55,497 nt of DNA from Nocardiopsis halophila DSM 44494 (lineage in GTDB: Bacteria > Actinomycetota > Actinomycetes > Streptosporangiales > Streptosporangiaceae), in NCBI RefSeq assembly GCF_000341245.1, contig NZ_ANAD01000069.1, positions 8,156 through 63,652 on the forward strand, given 5' to 3'. The notes below the pieces were generated by a model. The model saw only the letters and a program-made list of their open reading frames with translations, was not told where the DNA came from and searched no databases. Of the stretch, positions 35,843-45,720 are shown piece after piece; the stretch's first letter is position 1, and every line of letters begins with the position of its first letter. A program made the translations under genes and the position numbers.

Positions 35843-37483
35843 CTACTTCCCGGAGCTCTTGGCGACCTTGACGGACTCCTGGCCGACCTCGTCCTCGCCC
35901 AGCGCCTCGGCGTCCTCCGAGCCCAGGATGGAGCCGGCGGAGGTCTGGAAGGTCTGCTTGAAGGCGGTGACCGCCTCCTTGAGCGTGGCCTCGGTCTCGT
36001 CCTCGAACTTGCCGCTCTCACGGATGGTGTCCAGCACCCCGGCGTGCTCGCGGGCCAGGTAGTCGTGGAAGTCCGCCTCGAAGCGGCGCACGTCCTCGAC
36101 CGGGACGTCGTCGATCTGGCCGGTGGTGCCCGCCCAGATGGAGACGACCTCCTTCTCCATGGCCAGCGGCTCGTACTGGCCCTGGCGCAGCAGCTCCATG
36201 AGCCGCTGGCCGCGCTCCAGCTGCTGCTTGGAGACGGCGTCCAGGTCCGAGCCGAACGCGGCGAAGGCCTCCAGCTCGCGGTACTGGGCCAGGCCCAGCC
36301 GCAGCGAACCGCTGACCTTCTTCATCGCCTTGGTCTGCGCGGAGCCGCCCACACGGGAGACGGACACACCGACGTTGATGGCGGGGCGCTGGCCCTGGTT
36401 GAACAGGTCCGACTCCAGGAAGACCTGGCCGTCGGTGATCGAGATGACGTTGGTCGGGATGTAGGCCGACACGTCGTTGGCCTTGGTCTCGATGATCGGC
36501 AGGCCGGTCATCGAGCCCGCGCCCATCTCGTCGGAGAGCTTGGCGCACCGCTCCAGCAGGCGGGAGTGCAGGTAGAACACGTCGCCCGGGTAGGCCTCAC
36601 GGCCCGGCGGACGGCGCAGCAGCAGGGACACGGCGCGGTAGGCCTCGGCCTGCTTGGTCAGGTCGTCGAAGACGATCAGGACGTGCTTGCCCTCGTACAT
36701 CCAGTGCTGGCCGATGGCCGATCCGGTGTAAGGGGCGATGTACTTGAAGCCGGCCGGGTCGGAGGCGGGGGCGGCGACGATGGTGGTGTACTCCATCGCC
36801 CCGGCCTCCTCCAGGGCGCCCTTCACGCCGGCGATGGTCGAGCCCTTCTGCCCCACCGCGACGTAGATGCAGCGCACCTGCTTGTCCGGGTCCCCGGACT
36901 CCCAGTTGGCCTTCTGGTTGATGATCGTGTCGATGCAGACCGCGGTCTTGCCGGTCTGCCGGTCGCCGATGACCAGCTGGCGCTGGCCGCGGCCGACCGG
37001 GGTCATCGAGTCGATGGCCTTGATCCCGGTCTGCATCGGCTCGCCGACCGGCTGCCGCTGCATCACGGAGGGGGCCTGCAGTTCAAGCTCACGGCGCTCG
37101 GTCGTCTCGATCTCGCCCTGGCCGTCGATCGGGCGGCCCATCGGGTCGACGACGCGGCCCAGGAAGCCGTCGCCCACCGGCACCGACAGGACCCGGCCGG
37201 TGCGGCGCACCGTCTGGCCCTCCTCGATGCCGGTGAAGTCGCCCAGGACGATGGCGCCGATCTCGCCGATCTCCAGGTTCAGGGCAAGGCCCAGCGTGCC
37301 GTCCTCGAATTCGAGCAGCTCGTTCGCCATCGCCGAGGGAAGGCCACCGATACGGGCGGTGCCGTCACCAGCGCTGGTGACGGTACCGACCTCCTCGCGC
37401 GCGGCGGCGTCGGGCTCGTACGACTGGACGAAGCGCTGCAGCGCGTTCCGGATCTCCTCCGGCCGGATCGTCAGCTCCGCCAT
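35843..37483 (-). CDS. atpA: ATP synthase alpha subunit
   Basis: Non-catalytic nucleotide-binding F1 subunit, 546 residues. It has [22 protein letters not shown] at the N-terminus, Walker [11 protein letters not shown] (about 169-178) and the [15 protein letters not shown] segment. The actinobacterial C-terminal extension of about 35 residues is present ([19 protein letters not shown]), acidic and probably flexible. In mycobacteria a similar extension suppresses ATP hydrolysis; whether that holds here is inference. ATG 37483 is chosen by family N-terminus. Confidence 0.98.
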   Translation of the reverse strand: MAELTIRPEEIRNALQRFVQSYEPDAAAREEVGTVTSAGDGTARIGGLPSAMANELLEFEDGTLGLALNLEIGEIGAIVLGDFTGIEEGQTVRRTGRVLSVPVGDGFLGRVVDPMGRPIDGQGEIETTERRELELQAPSVMQRQPVGEPMQTGIKAIDSMTPVGRGQRQLVIGDRQTGKTAVCIDTIINQKANWESGDPDKQVRCIYVAVGQKGSTIAGVKGALEEAGAMEYTTIVAAPASDPAGFKYIAPYTGSAIGQHWMYEGKHVLIVFDDLTKQAEAYRAVSLLLRRPPGREAYPGDVFYLHSRLLERCAKLSDEMGAGSMTGLPIIETKANDVSAYIPTNVISITDGQVFLESDLFNQGQRPAINVGVSVSRVGGSAQTKAMKKVSGSLRLGLAQYRELEAFAAFGSDLDAVSKQQLERGQRLMELLRQGQYEPLAMEKEVVSIWAGTTGQIDDVPVEDVRRFEADFHDYLAREHAGVLDTIRESGKFEDETEATLKEAVTAFKQTFQTSAGSILGSEDAEALGEDEVGQESVKVAKSSGK

Positions 37484-37560
37484 CTCAGGTATGTCCTTGC
37501 TCTCGAAGTGGCGCCGCTTAGCCCGGCGCCGTGCGTCTTGCGTTGCGTGTATCCGTCGTT

Positions 37561-38367
37561 TCAGCCGGCCAGGCGGCGGCGGACCTCCGCGAGCCGCCCG
37601 GCGACGCTGCCGTCGATGACCTCGTCGCCCACCCGGATGGACAGGCCTCCGACGAGCTCGGGGACGACCTCGATGTTGAGGTGGATGTCCCGGCCGTAGG
37701 TGCGGGTGAGCACCGCGGCCAGCCGGTCCTGCTGGGCCTGGCTGAGCGGCGCCGCGGTGCGCACCACGGCGATGAACCGCCGGGCGCGCTCGGCGACGAC
37801 CTGTCCGAAGTGCTGCAGTCCCTGTTCCAGGGTACGGCCGCGCGGCCGGGTGACGGCCTCGGTGATCAGAGTCAGCGAGGGGGCGCTGACCTTGCCCGAG
37901 AGCAGGTTCTCCACCAGGGTCCGCTTGTGCTCGGCGGCCACGCCCTCGCGGGTGAGCGCCGCGCGCAGGTCCGGCTGGGCTTCGACGATCCGCTCGAACC
38001 GGAAGAGCTCGTCCTCCAGCTCGTCGAGCCGGGACCCCTCGGCGCCGGCGGCGACGGCGTAGACCGCCATCCGCTCGGTGGCGTCGACCAGGTCGCGCGG
38101 ACGGGACCACTTGGCCCGGACGATGTCGCCGACCACGAGGACCGTGGACGGCGACACCTTGGACTCCAGCAGCCCGCCGATCAGCTCCGACTTGGCGTCG
38201 GCGTCGGTGGCCTGGTCGGCCAGCGACCGGCGGAGCGAACGCTGGTCCTCGAAGAGGGACACGACCTCGAAGAGCTCGTGCCCCAGCGTGGCGGCGTTCG
38301 CCGAGGGGAGGATGGCGTCCAGGCGCCGGGTCACCTCTTCCAGGGAGGTGCGGCTGATCCCACGCAT
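37561..38367 (-). CDS. atpH: ATP synthase delta subunit
   Basis: Peripheral-stalk subunit connecting F1 to the b dimer; 268 residues, longer than the 177-residue E. coli protein. As in many actinobacteria the N-terminus ([20 protein letters not shown]) carries an extra helical part, followed by the OSCP-like six-helix domain and the C-terminal [21 protein letters not shown] signature. The ATG overlaps the atpF stop by one base (TGATG), so the two are coupled. Confidence 0.96.
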   Translation of the reverse strand: MRGISRTSLEEVTRRLDAILPSANAATLGHELFEVVSLFEDQRSLRRSLADQATDADAKSELIGGLLESKVSPSTVLVVGDIVRAKWSRPRDLVDATERMAVYAVAAGAEGSRLDELEDELFRFERIVEAQPDLRAALTREGVAAEHKRTLVENLLSGKVSAPSLTLITEAVTRPRGRTLEQGLQHFGQVVAERARRFIAVVRTAAPLSQAQQDRLAAVLTRTYGRDIHLNIEVVPELVGGLSIRVGDEVIDGSVAGRLAEVRRRLAG

Positions 38368-38906
38368 CAGCGCACCTCGGCCCGGTCAGCGCCCTCGGCC
38401 TGCTCCAGCTCCTCCAGGAACCGGTCGACCACCCGGCTCTGCACCCCGCTGTCGTTCAGCGACTCACCGACGATGCGGGAGGCCAGGTCCGTGGACAGGG
38501 TCCCGATCTCGGTGCGCAGCTGCGCCAGGGCGTGCTGCCGGTCGGCCTCGATCTGCTGGTGCGCCGCCTCGATGATGCGGCGGGACTCGGCCTGGGCCTC
38601 GTCCCGCGCCTCGGCGATGATGGCGGCGCGCTGCTCCTTGGCCTTCTCCAGCTCTGCGGCGTACTGGCGGTGCGCCTCGTCGAGCTTCTCCCGGTACTGC
38701 TGGCGGATCTCCTCCGCCTCCGCCTCGGCCTTCTTCGCACGCTCGATGCCACCCTCGATCTGGTTGGCACGCTCGTCCAGAGCCGAGGTCAGCTTGGGCC
38801 ACATCTTGTAGACGACGCCCAAGATGATGAGGAAGGCGATGGAGCCGAAGACGAACTCATCCCAGTGGATGCGCAGGATGTTCTCTTCCGCAGCCAATTC
38901 GATCAT
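38367..38906 (-). CDS. atpF: ATP synthase b subunit
   Basis: Membrane-anchored peripheral stalk subunit, 179 residues. One transmembrane helix (about residues 18-40, [18 protein letters not shown]) is followed by a long Ala/Glu/Arg coiled coil to the end. ATG 38906 is preferred over 38915 because AGGAG is nine bases from the former but abuts the latter. The stop is coupled to atpH. Confidence 0.96.
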   Translation of the reverse strand: MIELAAEENILRIHWDEFVFGSIAFLIILGVVYKMWPKLTSALDERANQIEGGIERAKKAEAEAEEIRQQYREKLDEAHRQYAAELEKAKEQRAAIIAEARDEAQAESRRIIEAAHQQIEADRQHALAQLRTEIGTLSTDLASRIVGESLNDSGVQSRVVDRFLEELEQAEGADRAEVR

Positions 38907-38948
38907 GGCTGGCATCTCCTTCGAAGTCGCGTTTGAGTCAGCTGGCCG

Positions 38949-39179
<231 letters not shown>

Positions 39180-39280
39180 TTACTCAGACACGCCGACGGG
39201 AATTTCGTGCCGTCGAACTGACGTTGATTACCGGACTGGGGTCGTAAAGCGCGCGCACTGCGCGGACCGCGGGAGCGGGC

Positions 39281-40135
39281 CTAGTGCGCACCCTCCATGG
39301 CCTCACCGAGGTAAATGGAGGACAGCAGGACGAACACATAGGCCTGGACGGCCATGATGAAGAGCTCGAAGGCGGTGAACACCAGGAACCCGATCAGCGC
39401 GATCCCGGAGAAGCCCGCGGACAGCAGCCCGAGGCCGGCGTTGGGGGCGCCGAAGAGGTTGAACATGTACCAGCCGCCGGCGGCGAAGACCGCGAGCAGG
39501 AGGTGCCCGGCGAACATGGTCGCGAACAGACGGATCATGTGCGTGGCCGGGCGGATGACGAAGTTCGAGAGGGCCTCGATCGGCACCACCACCGGCAGGA
39601 TCCACACGGGGACGCCGCCGGGGACCAGGCGGGCCTTGATGTGGCCGCCGACGCCGTGCCTGCGGATGCCCACGGCGTTCCACAGGATGAACACGAAGAT
39701 CGCCAGGACCGCGGGGAAGGCCAGGTTGGAGGTGACCGGCAGCTGGAGGCCGGGGATGAGCCCCATGATGTTCATCGAGAAGATGAACAGGAACAGGGTC
39801 AGCAGCAGGGGGATGAACTTGTCCCCCTCCTTGCCCATGGTGGTGCGGGTGATCTGGTCCCGGATGAAGGAGACCAGCATCTCGGCCATGCTCTGCCCGC
39901 GGCCCGGGACCACCTTGGCGTTGCGGGTGGTGAAGTACCAGAACCCGGCGGCGACCAGCAGGGCGACCACCAGCACGAGGGTGTACTTGGTGATGCCGGA
40001 GGTGGCGGGCAGACCGAAGTCCAGCCACGGGTTGGGGAAGAACAGGCTCGTGCCGGGAGCTTCGAACTTACAGCCGGGGTCGAAGAGGTGGCAGCCCTCC
40101 TCGGAGGCGGCGCTGTACATAACGTCAGCACTCAC
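39281..40135 (-). CDS. atpB: ATP synthase a subunit
   Basis: Stator membrane subunit forming the proton half-channels; 284 residues. Six or so hydrophobic helices are visible, with the essential arginine in ATHMIRLFATMFAGH and the C-terminal AFELFIMAVQAYVFVLLSSIYL signature. The N-terminal region has two cysteines (GCHLFDPGCKF), a feature seen in related actinomycetes. GTG 40135 is favoured by AAAGGG upstream; the ATG at residue 6 (MYSAASEEG) is a possible alternative. Confidence 0.96.
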   Translation of the reverse strand: MSADVMYSAASEEGCHLFDPGCKFEAPGTSLFFPNPWLDFGLPATSGITKYTLVLVVALLVAAGFWYFTTRNAKVVPGRGQSMAEMLVSFIRDQITRTTMGKEGDKFIPLLLTLFLFIFSMNIMGLIPGLQLPVTSNLAFPAVLAIFVFILWNAVGIRRHGVGGHIKARLVPGGVPVWILPVVVPIEALSNFVIRPATHMIRLFATMFAGHLLLAVFAAGGWYMFNLFGAPNAGLGLLSAGFSGIALIGFLVFTAFELFIMAVQAYVFVLLSSIYLGEAMEGAH

Positions 40136-40228
40136 GGCGAACCCTTTCGTCGTGACGCAACTCAATCCTCGATGTATAGGGCCCTGCCGCGCCGCTCTCG
40201 GGGAGCCGCCGGCTACCGGGCTGGACGT

Positions 40229-40447
40229 TCAGGACCGGACGTACTGGGTGATGATCAGGTAGATCCCCCCGACCAGTCCCAGTAGCAGGCCGATGGGCAG
40301 GAACAGCGTGTCGAACCCGAGGGCCCGATCCGCCCCCCAGCCGATGAGGCCCCAGAAGGCCAGGCCCCCCAGCAGATACGAGAGGACCGCGCCGGCGCTC
40401 GCGCGGGGCGGCTCTTCGCCGACCACCGCGTCTGTACGCTCGTTCAT
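40229..40447 (-). CDS. AtpZ/AtpI-like small membrane protein
   Basis: A 72-residue protein with two transmembrane helices (about 20-40 and 47-67: SYLLGGLAFWGLIGWGADR and FLPIGLLLGLVGGIYLIITQY). This is the AtpZ/AtpI (putative F0F1-ATPase subunit) pattern. Homologues have been linked to Mg2+/Ca2+ transport or c-ring assembly. It lies between the atpI-like gene and atpB on the same strand. ATG 40447 has GGAG at suitable distance; the frame further upstream is not conserved-looking. Confidence 0.82.
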   Translation of the reverse strand: MNERTDAVVGEEPPRASAGAVLSYLLGGLAFWGLIGWGADRALGFDTLFLPIGLLLGLVGGIYLIITQYVRS

Positions 40448-40510
40448 CTCGTCGCTCCGGAAGATAGCAGGAGGTGATAACCGTTCGCACATCCCCCTGC
40501 CGGAGGGGGG

Positions 40511-40960
40511 TCACCGACGCCCCTCGGCCGGATCGGGCTCGGACCCCGGTTCGGATTCGGCCTCGGAGGCGGGGACCACGGTCAGTTGCTTGACCCGCTT
40601 GGACGCCACCGCCTGTCCGCCCAGCCAGCACACGATGCAGGCCAGGGCGGTGAAGGCGAAGGCGGTGTGGTCGAAGGCCGTGGACCCGCCGAAGAGCACC
40701 AGCACGACCGCGAGCACGCCGACCTTGGTGGTGTAGACCACGAAGGCCACCGGCAGCATCAGCTGCGGGTTGCGCTCGCCGGTCCAGGCGATGACGTAGG
40801 CCGACACCGCGAAGGCGCCCAGGACGAGCAGCGCCCCGTAGAGGGCGCCCAGGAGCCCGTGGACACCTGCGGCAGCGGTGGCTGCGGCCATCGCGACCAG
40901 GCCGGCAGCGGCCGTGGGAATCGCGGCGCCGCGGAGGATCCGGGCGTCGTGTTCCTGCAT
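40511..40960 (-). CDS. atpI: ATP synthase I-like membrane protein
   Basis: A 149-residue protein with four predicted transmembrane helices (about 10-28, 33-52, 65-88, 95-115) and a charged C-terminal tail rich in Glu and Pro. It occupies the atpI position at the head of the ATP synthase operon and has the YVIAWTGERNPQLMLPVAFVVYTTKVG segment seen in actinobacterial AtpI. ATG 40960 has GGAG eight bases upstream. The 242-bp gap before it, up to the wecA stop, must hold the operon promoter, which I could not place with confidence. Confidence 0.85.
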   Translation of the reverse strand: MQEHDARILRGAAIPTAAAGLVAMAAATAAAGVHGLLGALYGALLVLGAFAVSAYVIAWTGERNPQLMLPVAFVVYTTKVGVLAVVLVLFGGSTAFDHTAFAFTALACIVCWLGGQAVASKRVKQLTVVPASEAESEPGSEPDPAEGRR

Positions 40961-41202
40961 GTGCACAGCTCCGGGATGTTCAGTGGGGTGCTTGCTCGTG
41001 AAAGCTATCACAAGGATTTCGGACCCCGTTCCCAGGGACCTTTACCGCGAGCTTACCCGTGCCCGAGTTGTCCTGATGCGGGGTGCTTCTCCAGAGTAAG
41101 TGCTGGTCTCGGATGCTCGACACTGCCCCCCCCGGGCACGGCCGGGACCCGTGCGATCCCAGGAGTTCACAGAACCGATCACCGCACGTCGGCCCGTGTT
41201 GG

Positions 41203-42381
41203 TCAGGAGGCGGAGCCGCCGCCGCCGGCGGAGCGCCGGGCGGCCGCGGCGCGGGCCGCGCGGCGGCGGCGCAGCCGCGGGAGGGTGATCAGTCCCACGG
41301 CACAGGCCGCTACCAATGTGGTCACGGCCAGGACGGTGTACGGCGAGTCCAGCACCGACAGCGAGACCGACGCGAAGGCGATGATCGCCGCCCACAGGTA
41401 CATCAGCAGCACCGCCCGCTGGTGCGAGTGGCCCAGCTCCAGCAGCCGGTGGTGCAGGTGCTTCTTGTCCGGGGCGAACGGCGACTTGCCGGCCAGGGTG
41501 CGCCGCACCACCGCCAGCACCAGGTCGGCCAGCGGCAGCGCCAGCACCAGCAGCGGCAGCAGCACCGGGAGGAAGGCGGCCAGCGAGTGGATCCCGCCCA
41601 GGCCGCCGGCCTGGGGGGCGGCCTGGCTCTCGGGCAGGAACAGCCCGGTCACCGAGATGGTGATCGAGGCCAGCAGCAGTCCGAGCAGCATCGAGCCGGT
41701 GTCGCCCATGAACACCCGGGCCGGGTTGAAGTTGTGCAGCAGGAACCCCACGCACACCCCGACCAGGATGATGGCGATCATCGCCGGGTAGGACTGGCGC
41801 TCGAAGCCGCGGTCGACGGCGGCCACGTAGTAGTAGGCGAAGAACGCCATCGAGGAGATGGCGACGATGCCGGCGGCCAGGCCGTCCAGCCCGTCGGCGA
41901 AGTTGACCGCGTTGATGGTGACCAGCACCAGCAGCACCGACAGCACCGCCCCCAGCCACGGGCCCAGCGACAGCTGCATGCCCGGCAGCGGCAGCCACAG
42001 CAGCTGCACGCCCTGGGAGACGAGGATGCCGGCGGCGGCGGTCTGCCCGGCCAGCTTGGGCACCGGGCCCATCCCCCACCGGTCGTCGATGATCCCGATC
42101 ACCGTGATCAGCCCGCCGCTGAGCAGCAGCCCGGCCCAGATCTTGGCGGTGTCGGTGCGGAAGACCTCCTGCAGGTGCGGCAGCTGCGCCGAGATCAGCA
42201 GCGCCGCGGCGAACCCCCCGTAGATCGCCACCCCGCCCATCCGCGGGATCGGCTCGGTGTGCACGTCGCGGTCGCGCACCGGCGGGACGGCCCCGACCGC
42301 GATCGCCGCCCTGCGCACGAAGGGGGTCAGCAGGTAGGTGACCGCCAGGGCGATGACGAAAGTGAGCGCGTACTCACGCAC
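41203..42381 (-). CDS. wecA: undecaprenyl-phosphate N-acetylglucosaminyl 1-phosphate transferase family (WecA-like)
   Basis: Polytopic membrane enzyme of 392 residues transferring a sugar-1-phosphate from a UDP sugar to decaprenyl or undecaprenyl phosphate, starting wall polymer synthesis (arabinogalactan or teichoic-acid linkage units). About eleven transmembrane helices. The polyprenyl-phosphate transferase motifs are present: PRMGG, IDD in GIIDDRWG, NFADGLDGLAAG and MGDTGSM, with HLHHRLLELG in the cytoplasmic loop. It is MraY-like in fold but lacks MraY-specific segments. It lies between tsaC and atpI, as in Streptomyces. Confidence 0.93.
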   Translation of the reverse strand: MREYALTFVIALAVTYLLTPFVRRAAIAVGAVPPVRDRDVHTEPIPRMGGVAIYGGFAAALLISAQLPHLQEVFRTDTAKIWAGLLLSGGLITVIGIIDDRWGMGPVPKLAGQTAAAGILVSQGVQLLWLPLPGMQLSLGPWLGAVLSVLLVLVTINAVNFADGLDGLAAGIVAISSMAFFAYYYVAAVDRGFERQSYPAMIAIILVGVCVGFLLHNFNPARVFMGDTGSMLLGLLLASITISVTGLFLPESQAAPQAGGLGGIHSLAAFLPVLLPLLVLALPLADLVLAVVRRTLAGKSPFAPDKKHLHHRLLELGHSHQRAVLLMYLWAAIIAFASVSLSVLDSPYTVLAVTTLVAACAVGLITLPRLRRRRAARAAAARRSAGGGGSAS

Positions 42382-42497
42382 GGCGTGACCGGTGGCCTTT
42401 CACGGACGGACGGCACGGAACAGACGGCACGGGACGGACGGCGAGGGGCGGCACGGGAACGGGCCGCGGGTGGCCACGAACCTAGCACCTTCGGGGG

Positions 42498-43211
42498 TCA
42501 GTCCGCGGAACCGTCGTCCGGGGAACCGTTGTCCGCGGGCTCCTCCGCCGGCGTGCGGCGCGGCCGCGCCTCGCCGATCACGGTCCCGCACACCGCGCGC
42601 AGCCGCTCCATGGAGACCGCGCCCAGCCGCAGCACCCGGGGCACCGCGTAGGTCAGGTCGACGATGGTGGAGGGGACGTCGTCGGCACAGGGGCCGCCGT
42701 CCAGGTAGACCGACACGCTCTCGCCCAGCTGGGCCTCGGCCTCGGCGGCGGTCGTCGCGGCCGGCTCGCCCGAGGTGTTGGCGCTGCTGACCGCCATCGG
42801 GCCGGTCTCCTTGAGCAGCTCCAGGGCGACCGGGTGCATGGGCATGCGCACCGCGACCGTGCCCTTGGTGTCGCCCAGGTCCCAGGACAGGCTCGGGGTG
42901 GCCTGGCAGACGAGGGTCAGCGGTCCCGGCCAGAACTCGTCGATGAGGTCCTGGCCGTGCCCGCCCAGGTCCTCCACCAGCGCGTGGGCGGCGCGCACCG
43001 ACCCCACCAGGACCGGCGGCGGCATGTCCCGCCCGCGCCCCTTGGCCTGCAGCAGCGAGGCCACCGCGGCGGGGCCGAAGGCGTCGGCGCCGATCCCGTA
43101 GACGGTGTCGGTCGGCAGCACCACCAGCTCGCCCCGGCGCACGGTCGAGGCGGCGTCGGCGATCCCGTCCTTGCGCTCGGACTCCTGCGCGCAGTCGTAG
43201 CGGCGGCTCAT
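42498..43211 (-). CDS. L-threonylcarbamoyladenylate synthase (TsaC/Sua5/YwlC)
   Basis: Makes threonylcarbamoyl-AMP from Thr, bicarbonate and ATP for t6A modification of tRNAs reading ANN codons; 237 residues. The YrdC fold is indicated by LVVLPTDTVYGIGADAF, KGRGRDMPPPVLVG (the usual KxRxxxxP variant) and SANTSGEPA. The acidic, Pro-rich C-terminal tail of about 25 residues is probably disordered. It follows prmC by 46 bases and is probably cotranscribed with prfA and prmC. Confidence 0.93.
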   Translation of the reverse strand: MSRRYDCAQESERKDGIADAASTVRRGELVVLPTDTVYGIGADAFGPAAVASLLQAKGRGRDMPPPVLVGSVRAAHALVEDLGGHGQDLIDEFWPGPLTLVCQATPSLSWDLGDTKGTVAVRMPMHPVALELLKETGPMAVSSANTSGEPAATTAAEAEAQLGESVSVYLDGGPCADDVPSTIVDLTYAVPRVLRLGAVSMERLRAVCGTVIGEARPRRTPAEEPADNGSPDDGSAD

Positions 43212-43257
43212 CGGTCCCCTTCTCCCAGGCCTGCTCGGATCACGCGGATCCCTCGGA

Positions 43258-44115
43258 TCAGTCGTCGGCGCGGCGCATGACCACGAACCGGTCCCGGTGG
43301 GCCAGGTCCTTGCGGTTGCGCACGTCGCGCCAGCCCCGCTCCTCGGGGAAGAGCGGGGGGATGTCGATGCCCTGCCCGTCGCCGTGCTCGATGGCCATGG
43401 CGCCGCCCGGCCGCAGCAGCCGGCGGCCCACCGCCTCCAGGTCGCGGATCAGGTCCAGCCCGTCGGCGCCGGCCCACAGGGCGGGGGCGGGGTCGTGGTC
43501 GCGCACCTCCGGGGGGATGGCGCCGGCCTGGCCGGTGGGCACGTAGGGGGGGTTGCTCACCACCATGTCGGCCCGGCCGTCCAGCTCGCCGAGCGCGGTG
43601 CGCATGTCGCCCCGGTGGGCGGTGACGCGCTCGCCGTGGCCGCTGGCGTCGATGTTGCGCTGGGCCCAGGCCAGCGCCTCGGGGTCGAGTTCGACGGTGT
43701 GCACCCGCGAGCGGGGCACCTCCTGGGCGATGGAGATGGCGATCGCGCCGGAGCCGGTGCCCAGGTCGACCACGACCGGGTCGGCCACGTCCATGGCGCG
43801 CAGCGTGTCGATCGCCCAGTCGACCAGCAGCTCGGTCTCGGGGCGGGGGGTGAACACCCCGGGGCCCACCCGCAGCTCCAGGTAGCGGAAGTAGGCGCGG
43901 CCGGTGATGTGCTGCAGCGGCTCGCGGGCGGCGCGGCGGGCGACGCACTCCCAGTACAGGGCGTCGAAGTCGGAGTCGGCCACCTGGTGGAGCTCTCCTC
44001 GACGAACGCCGTGCACGAACGCCGCCAGCTCCTCGGCGTCGGTGCGGGGCGAGTCGACGCCCGCCTCGGCCAGCCTCAGCGTGGCGCGCGCGACTTCGTC
44101 GAGCAGGAAGTTCAT
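43258..44115 (-). CDS. prmC: release factor glutamine methyltransferase
   Basis: SAM-dependent N5-methylation of the glutamine in the GGQ motif of RF1 and RF2; 285 residues. The N-terminal helical domain is followed by the SAM motif [14 protein letters not shown] (about 114-127) and the catalytic NPPY (188-191). Its ATG overlaps the prfA stop by four bases (ATGA), so it is translationally coupled to the gene for its substrate. Confidence 0.96.
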   Translation of the reverse strand: MNFLLDEVARATLRLAEAGVDSPRTDAEELAAFVHGVRRGELHQVADSDFDALYWECVARRAAREPLQHITGRAYFRYLELRVGPGVFTPRPETELLVDWAIDTLRAMDVADPVVVDLGTGSGAIAISIAQEVPRSRVHTVELDPEALAWAQRNIDASGHGERVTAHRGDMRTALGELDGRADMVVSNPPYVPTGQAGAIPPEVRDHDPAPALWAGADGLDLIRDLEAVGRRLLRPGGAMAIEHGDGQGIDIPPLFPEERGWRDVRNRKDLAHRDRFVVMRRADD

Positions 44116-45179
44116 GACTGGGCCTGCTCCAGCCTTTCCTTGGTGTCGGCGTCGATGAGGGCCTGCAGCACGCCGTTCAGGTCGCCGTCGAGGACCTGGT
44201 CGAGATTGTAGGCCTTGTAGCCGACCCGGTGGTCGGAGATGCGGTTCTCCGGGAAATTGTAGGTGCGGACCCGCTCGGAGCGGTCCACCGTGCGCACCTG
44301 GCTCTTGCGCTCGGCGGCCGCCTCGGCGTCGGCGCTGGCCTGGGCCTCGGCGTAGAGCCGGGCGCGCAGGATGCGCATCGCCTGCTCCTTGTTCTGCAGC
44401 TGGCTCTTCTCGTTCTGGCAGGAGACGACGATGCCGGTGGGCAGGTGGGTGATGCGCACCGCGGAGTCGGTGGTGTTGACGCTCTGCCCGCCGGGGCCGG
44501 AGGAGCGGTAGACGTCGATGCGCAGGTCGTTGTCGTGCACCTCGACCTCGATGTCCTCGGCCTCGGGCACCACCAGCACCCCGGCGGCCGAGGTGTGGAT
44601 GCGGCCCTGGGACTCGGTGACCGGGACGCGCTGCACCCGGTGCACGCCGCCCTCGAACTTGAGCCGGGGCCACACGCCCTCGCCGGGCTCGGAGGCGCCC
44701 TTGTTCTTGAAGGCGATGGTGATGTCCTTGTACCCGCCCAGGTCGGACTCGGTGGCGTCGATGACCTCGGTCTTCCAGCCCCGCTGCTCGGCGTAGCGCA
44801 GGTACATGCGGACCAGGTCGCCGGCGAACAGGGCGGACTCCTCGCCGCCCTCGCCGGCCTTGACCTCCATGATGACGTTCTTGTCGTCGGCGGGGTCGCG
44901 CGGGATCAGCAGCACCCGCAGCCGCTCGGTGAGGCGCTCGCGCTCGGCCTCCAGGCGCTCGGCCTCCTCGGCGAAGGAGCGGTCCTCGGCGGCCAGCTCG
45001 CGCGCCGCCTCCAGGTCGCTCTCCACCTGCTGGAGCTCGCGGTAGGCGGCGATGACGGGGGTGAGCTGGGAGTACCGCTTGCCCAGGGAGCGCGCGCGGC
45101 CCGGGTCGGCGTGCACGTCGGGGTCGGCGAGCTGCTGCTCCAGCTCGTAGTACTCGCCGAGGAGGTCGTCCAGCTTCAC
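44112..45179 (-). CDS. prfA: peptide chain release factor 1
   Basis: Recognises UAA and UAG stop codons; 355 residues. The codon-reading motif is PVT (186-188, RVPVTES), the RF1 type. The peptidyl-hydrolase motif GGQ is at 230-232 ([10 protein letters not shown]), whose glutamine is the PrmC target. Start ATG 45179. It follows rpmE after a strong hairpin. Confidence 0.97.
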   Translation of the reverse strand: MKLDDLLGEYYELEQQLADPDVHADPGRARSLGKRYSQLTPVIAAYRELQQVESDLEAARELAAEDRSFAEEAERLEAERERLTERLRVLLIPRDPADDKNVIMEVKAGEGGEESALFAGDLVRMYLRYAEQRGWKTEVIDATESDLGGYKDITIAFKNKGASEPGEGVWPRLKFEGGVHRVQRVPVTESQGRIHTSAAGVLVVPEAEDIEVEVHDNDLRIDVYRSSGPGGQSVNTTDSAVRITHLPTGIVVSCQNEKSQLQNKEQAMRILRARLYAEAQASADAEAAAERKSQVRTVDRSERVRTYNFPENRISDHRVGYKAYNLDQVLDGDLNGVLQALIDADTKERLEQAQS

Positions 45180-45243
45180 GTGTCGTCAATCCCCATCGAT
45201 GGCGCGGTGTGCGGTCCCTGTCGTGCGGCCCCTGTCGTGCGAT

Positions 45244-45282
45244 CGCGGCGCCGGGACGCCCCCAGGGCGTCCCGGCGCCGCG
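45244..45282 (-). terminator. 17-bp perfect hairpin after rpmE
   Basis: CGCGGCGCCGGGACGCC (45244-45260) and its exact complement (45266-45282) flank a 5-base loop. It lies 11 bases after the rpmE stop and upstream of prfA, so it can separate the two transcripts. Confidence 0.8.
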
Positions 45283-45293
45283 GCGGGCAGGCG

Positions 45294-45503
45294 CTACTTG
45301 CGCTTGCCGAAGCGCTTCTCGAAGCGGGCGACCCGGCCGCCGGTGTCCATGATCTTCTGCTTGCCCGTGTAGAACGGGTGGCAGGCGGAGCAGACGTCCG
45401 CGCGGATGGCGCCCTCGCGCTTGGTGCTGCGGGTGGTGAAGCTGTTCCCGCAGGTGCAGGTCACCTGGGTGACGACGTACTCGGGGTGGATGTCGGCCTT
45501 CAC
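45294..45503 (-). CDS. rpmE: 50S ribosomal protein L31 (zinc-binding form)
   Basis: A 69-residue large-subunit ribosomal protein. The four zinc ligands of the C+ form are present: C16 and C18 (TCTCG), C38 and C41 (VCSACH). Family segments are HPEYV and [30 protein letters not shown] 45503 has GAGGAG five bases upstream and gives VKADIHPEY. Being the zinc form, it is expected under zinc sufficiency; a zinc-free paralogue would be elsewhere. No Zur box is visible upstream. Confidence 0.96.
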   Translation of the reverse strand: MKADIHPEYVVTQVTCTCGNSFTTRSTKREGAIRADVCSACHPFYTGKQKIMDTGGRVARFEKRFGKRK

Positions 45504-45720
45504 TGGATCTCCTCGCTGTGTGCGGTCGCCGGACGCGCGCCGCGGAAGGAACGCGGACACGGATGGGTGGTCCTCGGCGCGCGCGAACCGGTACCGCCGG
45601 TCGCTGTCGACCTGGCGTGCCCCTGCGCTGGGCAGAGGGGTTCCTTCCCCTACCAGTCTGCCAGACGGCGCAACAAGAACCGACCGGCGCCCGCTCCCGC
45701 CCGGGCGGCGCTCCCGCGCC

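Noticed and set aside
45504-45720. Zur site upstream of rpmE
   Set aside because: The zinc-type L31 gene has an ordinary GC-rich upstream region with no TGAAAAT-like palindrome.
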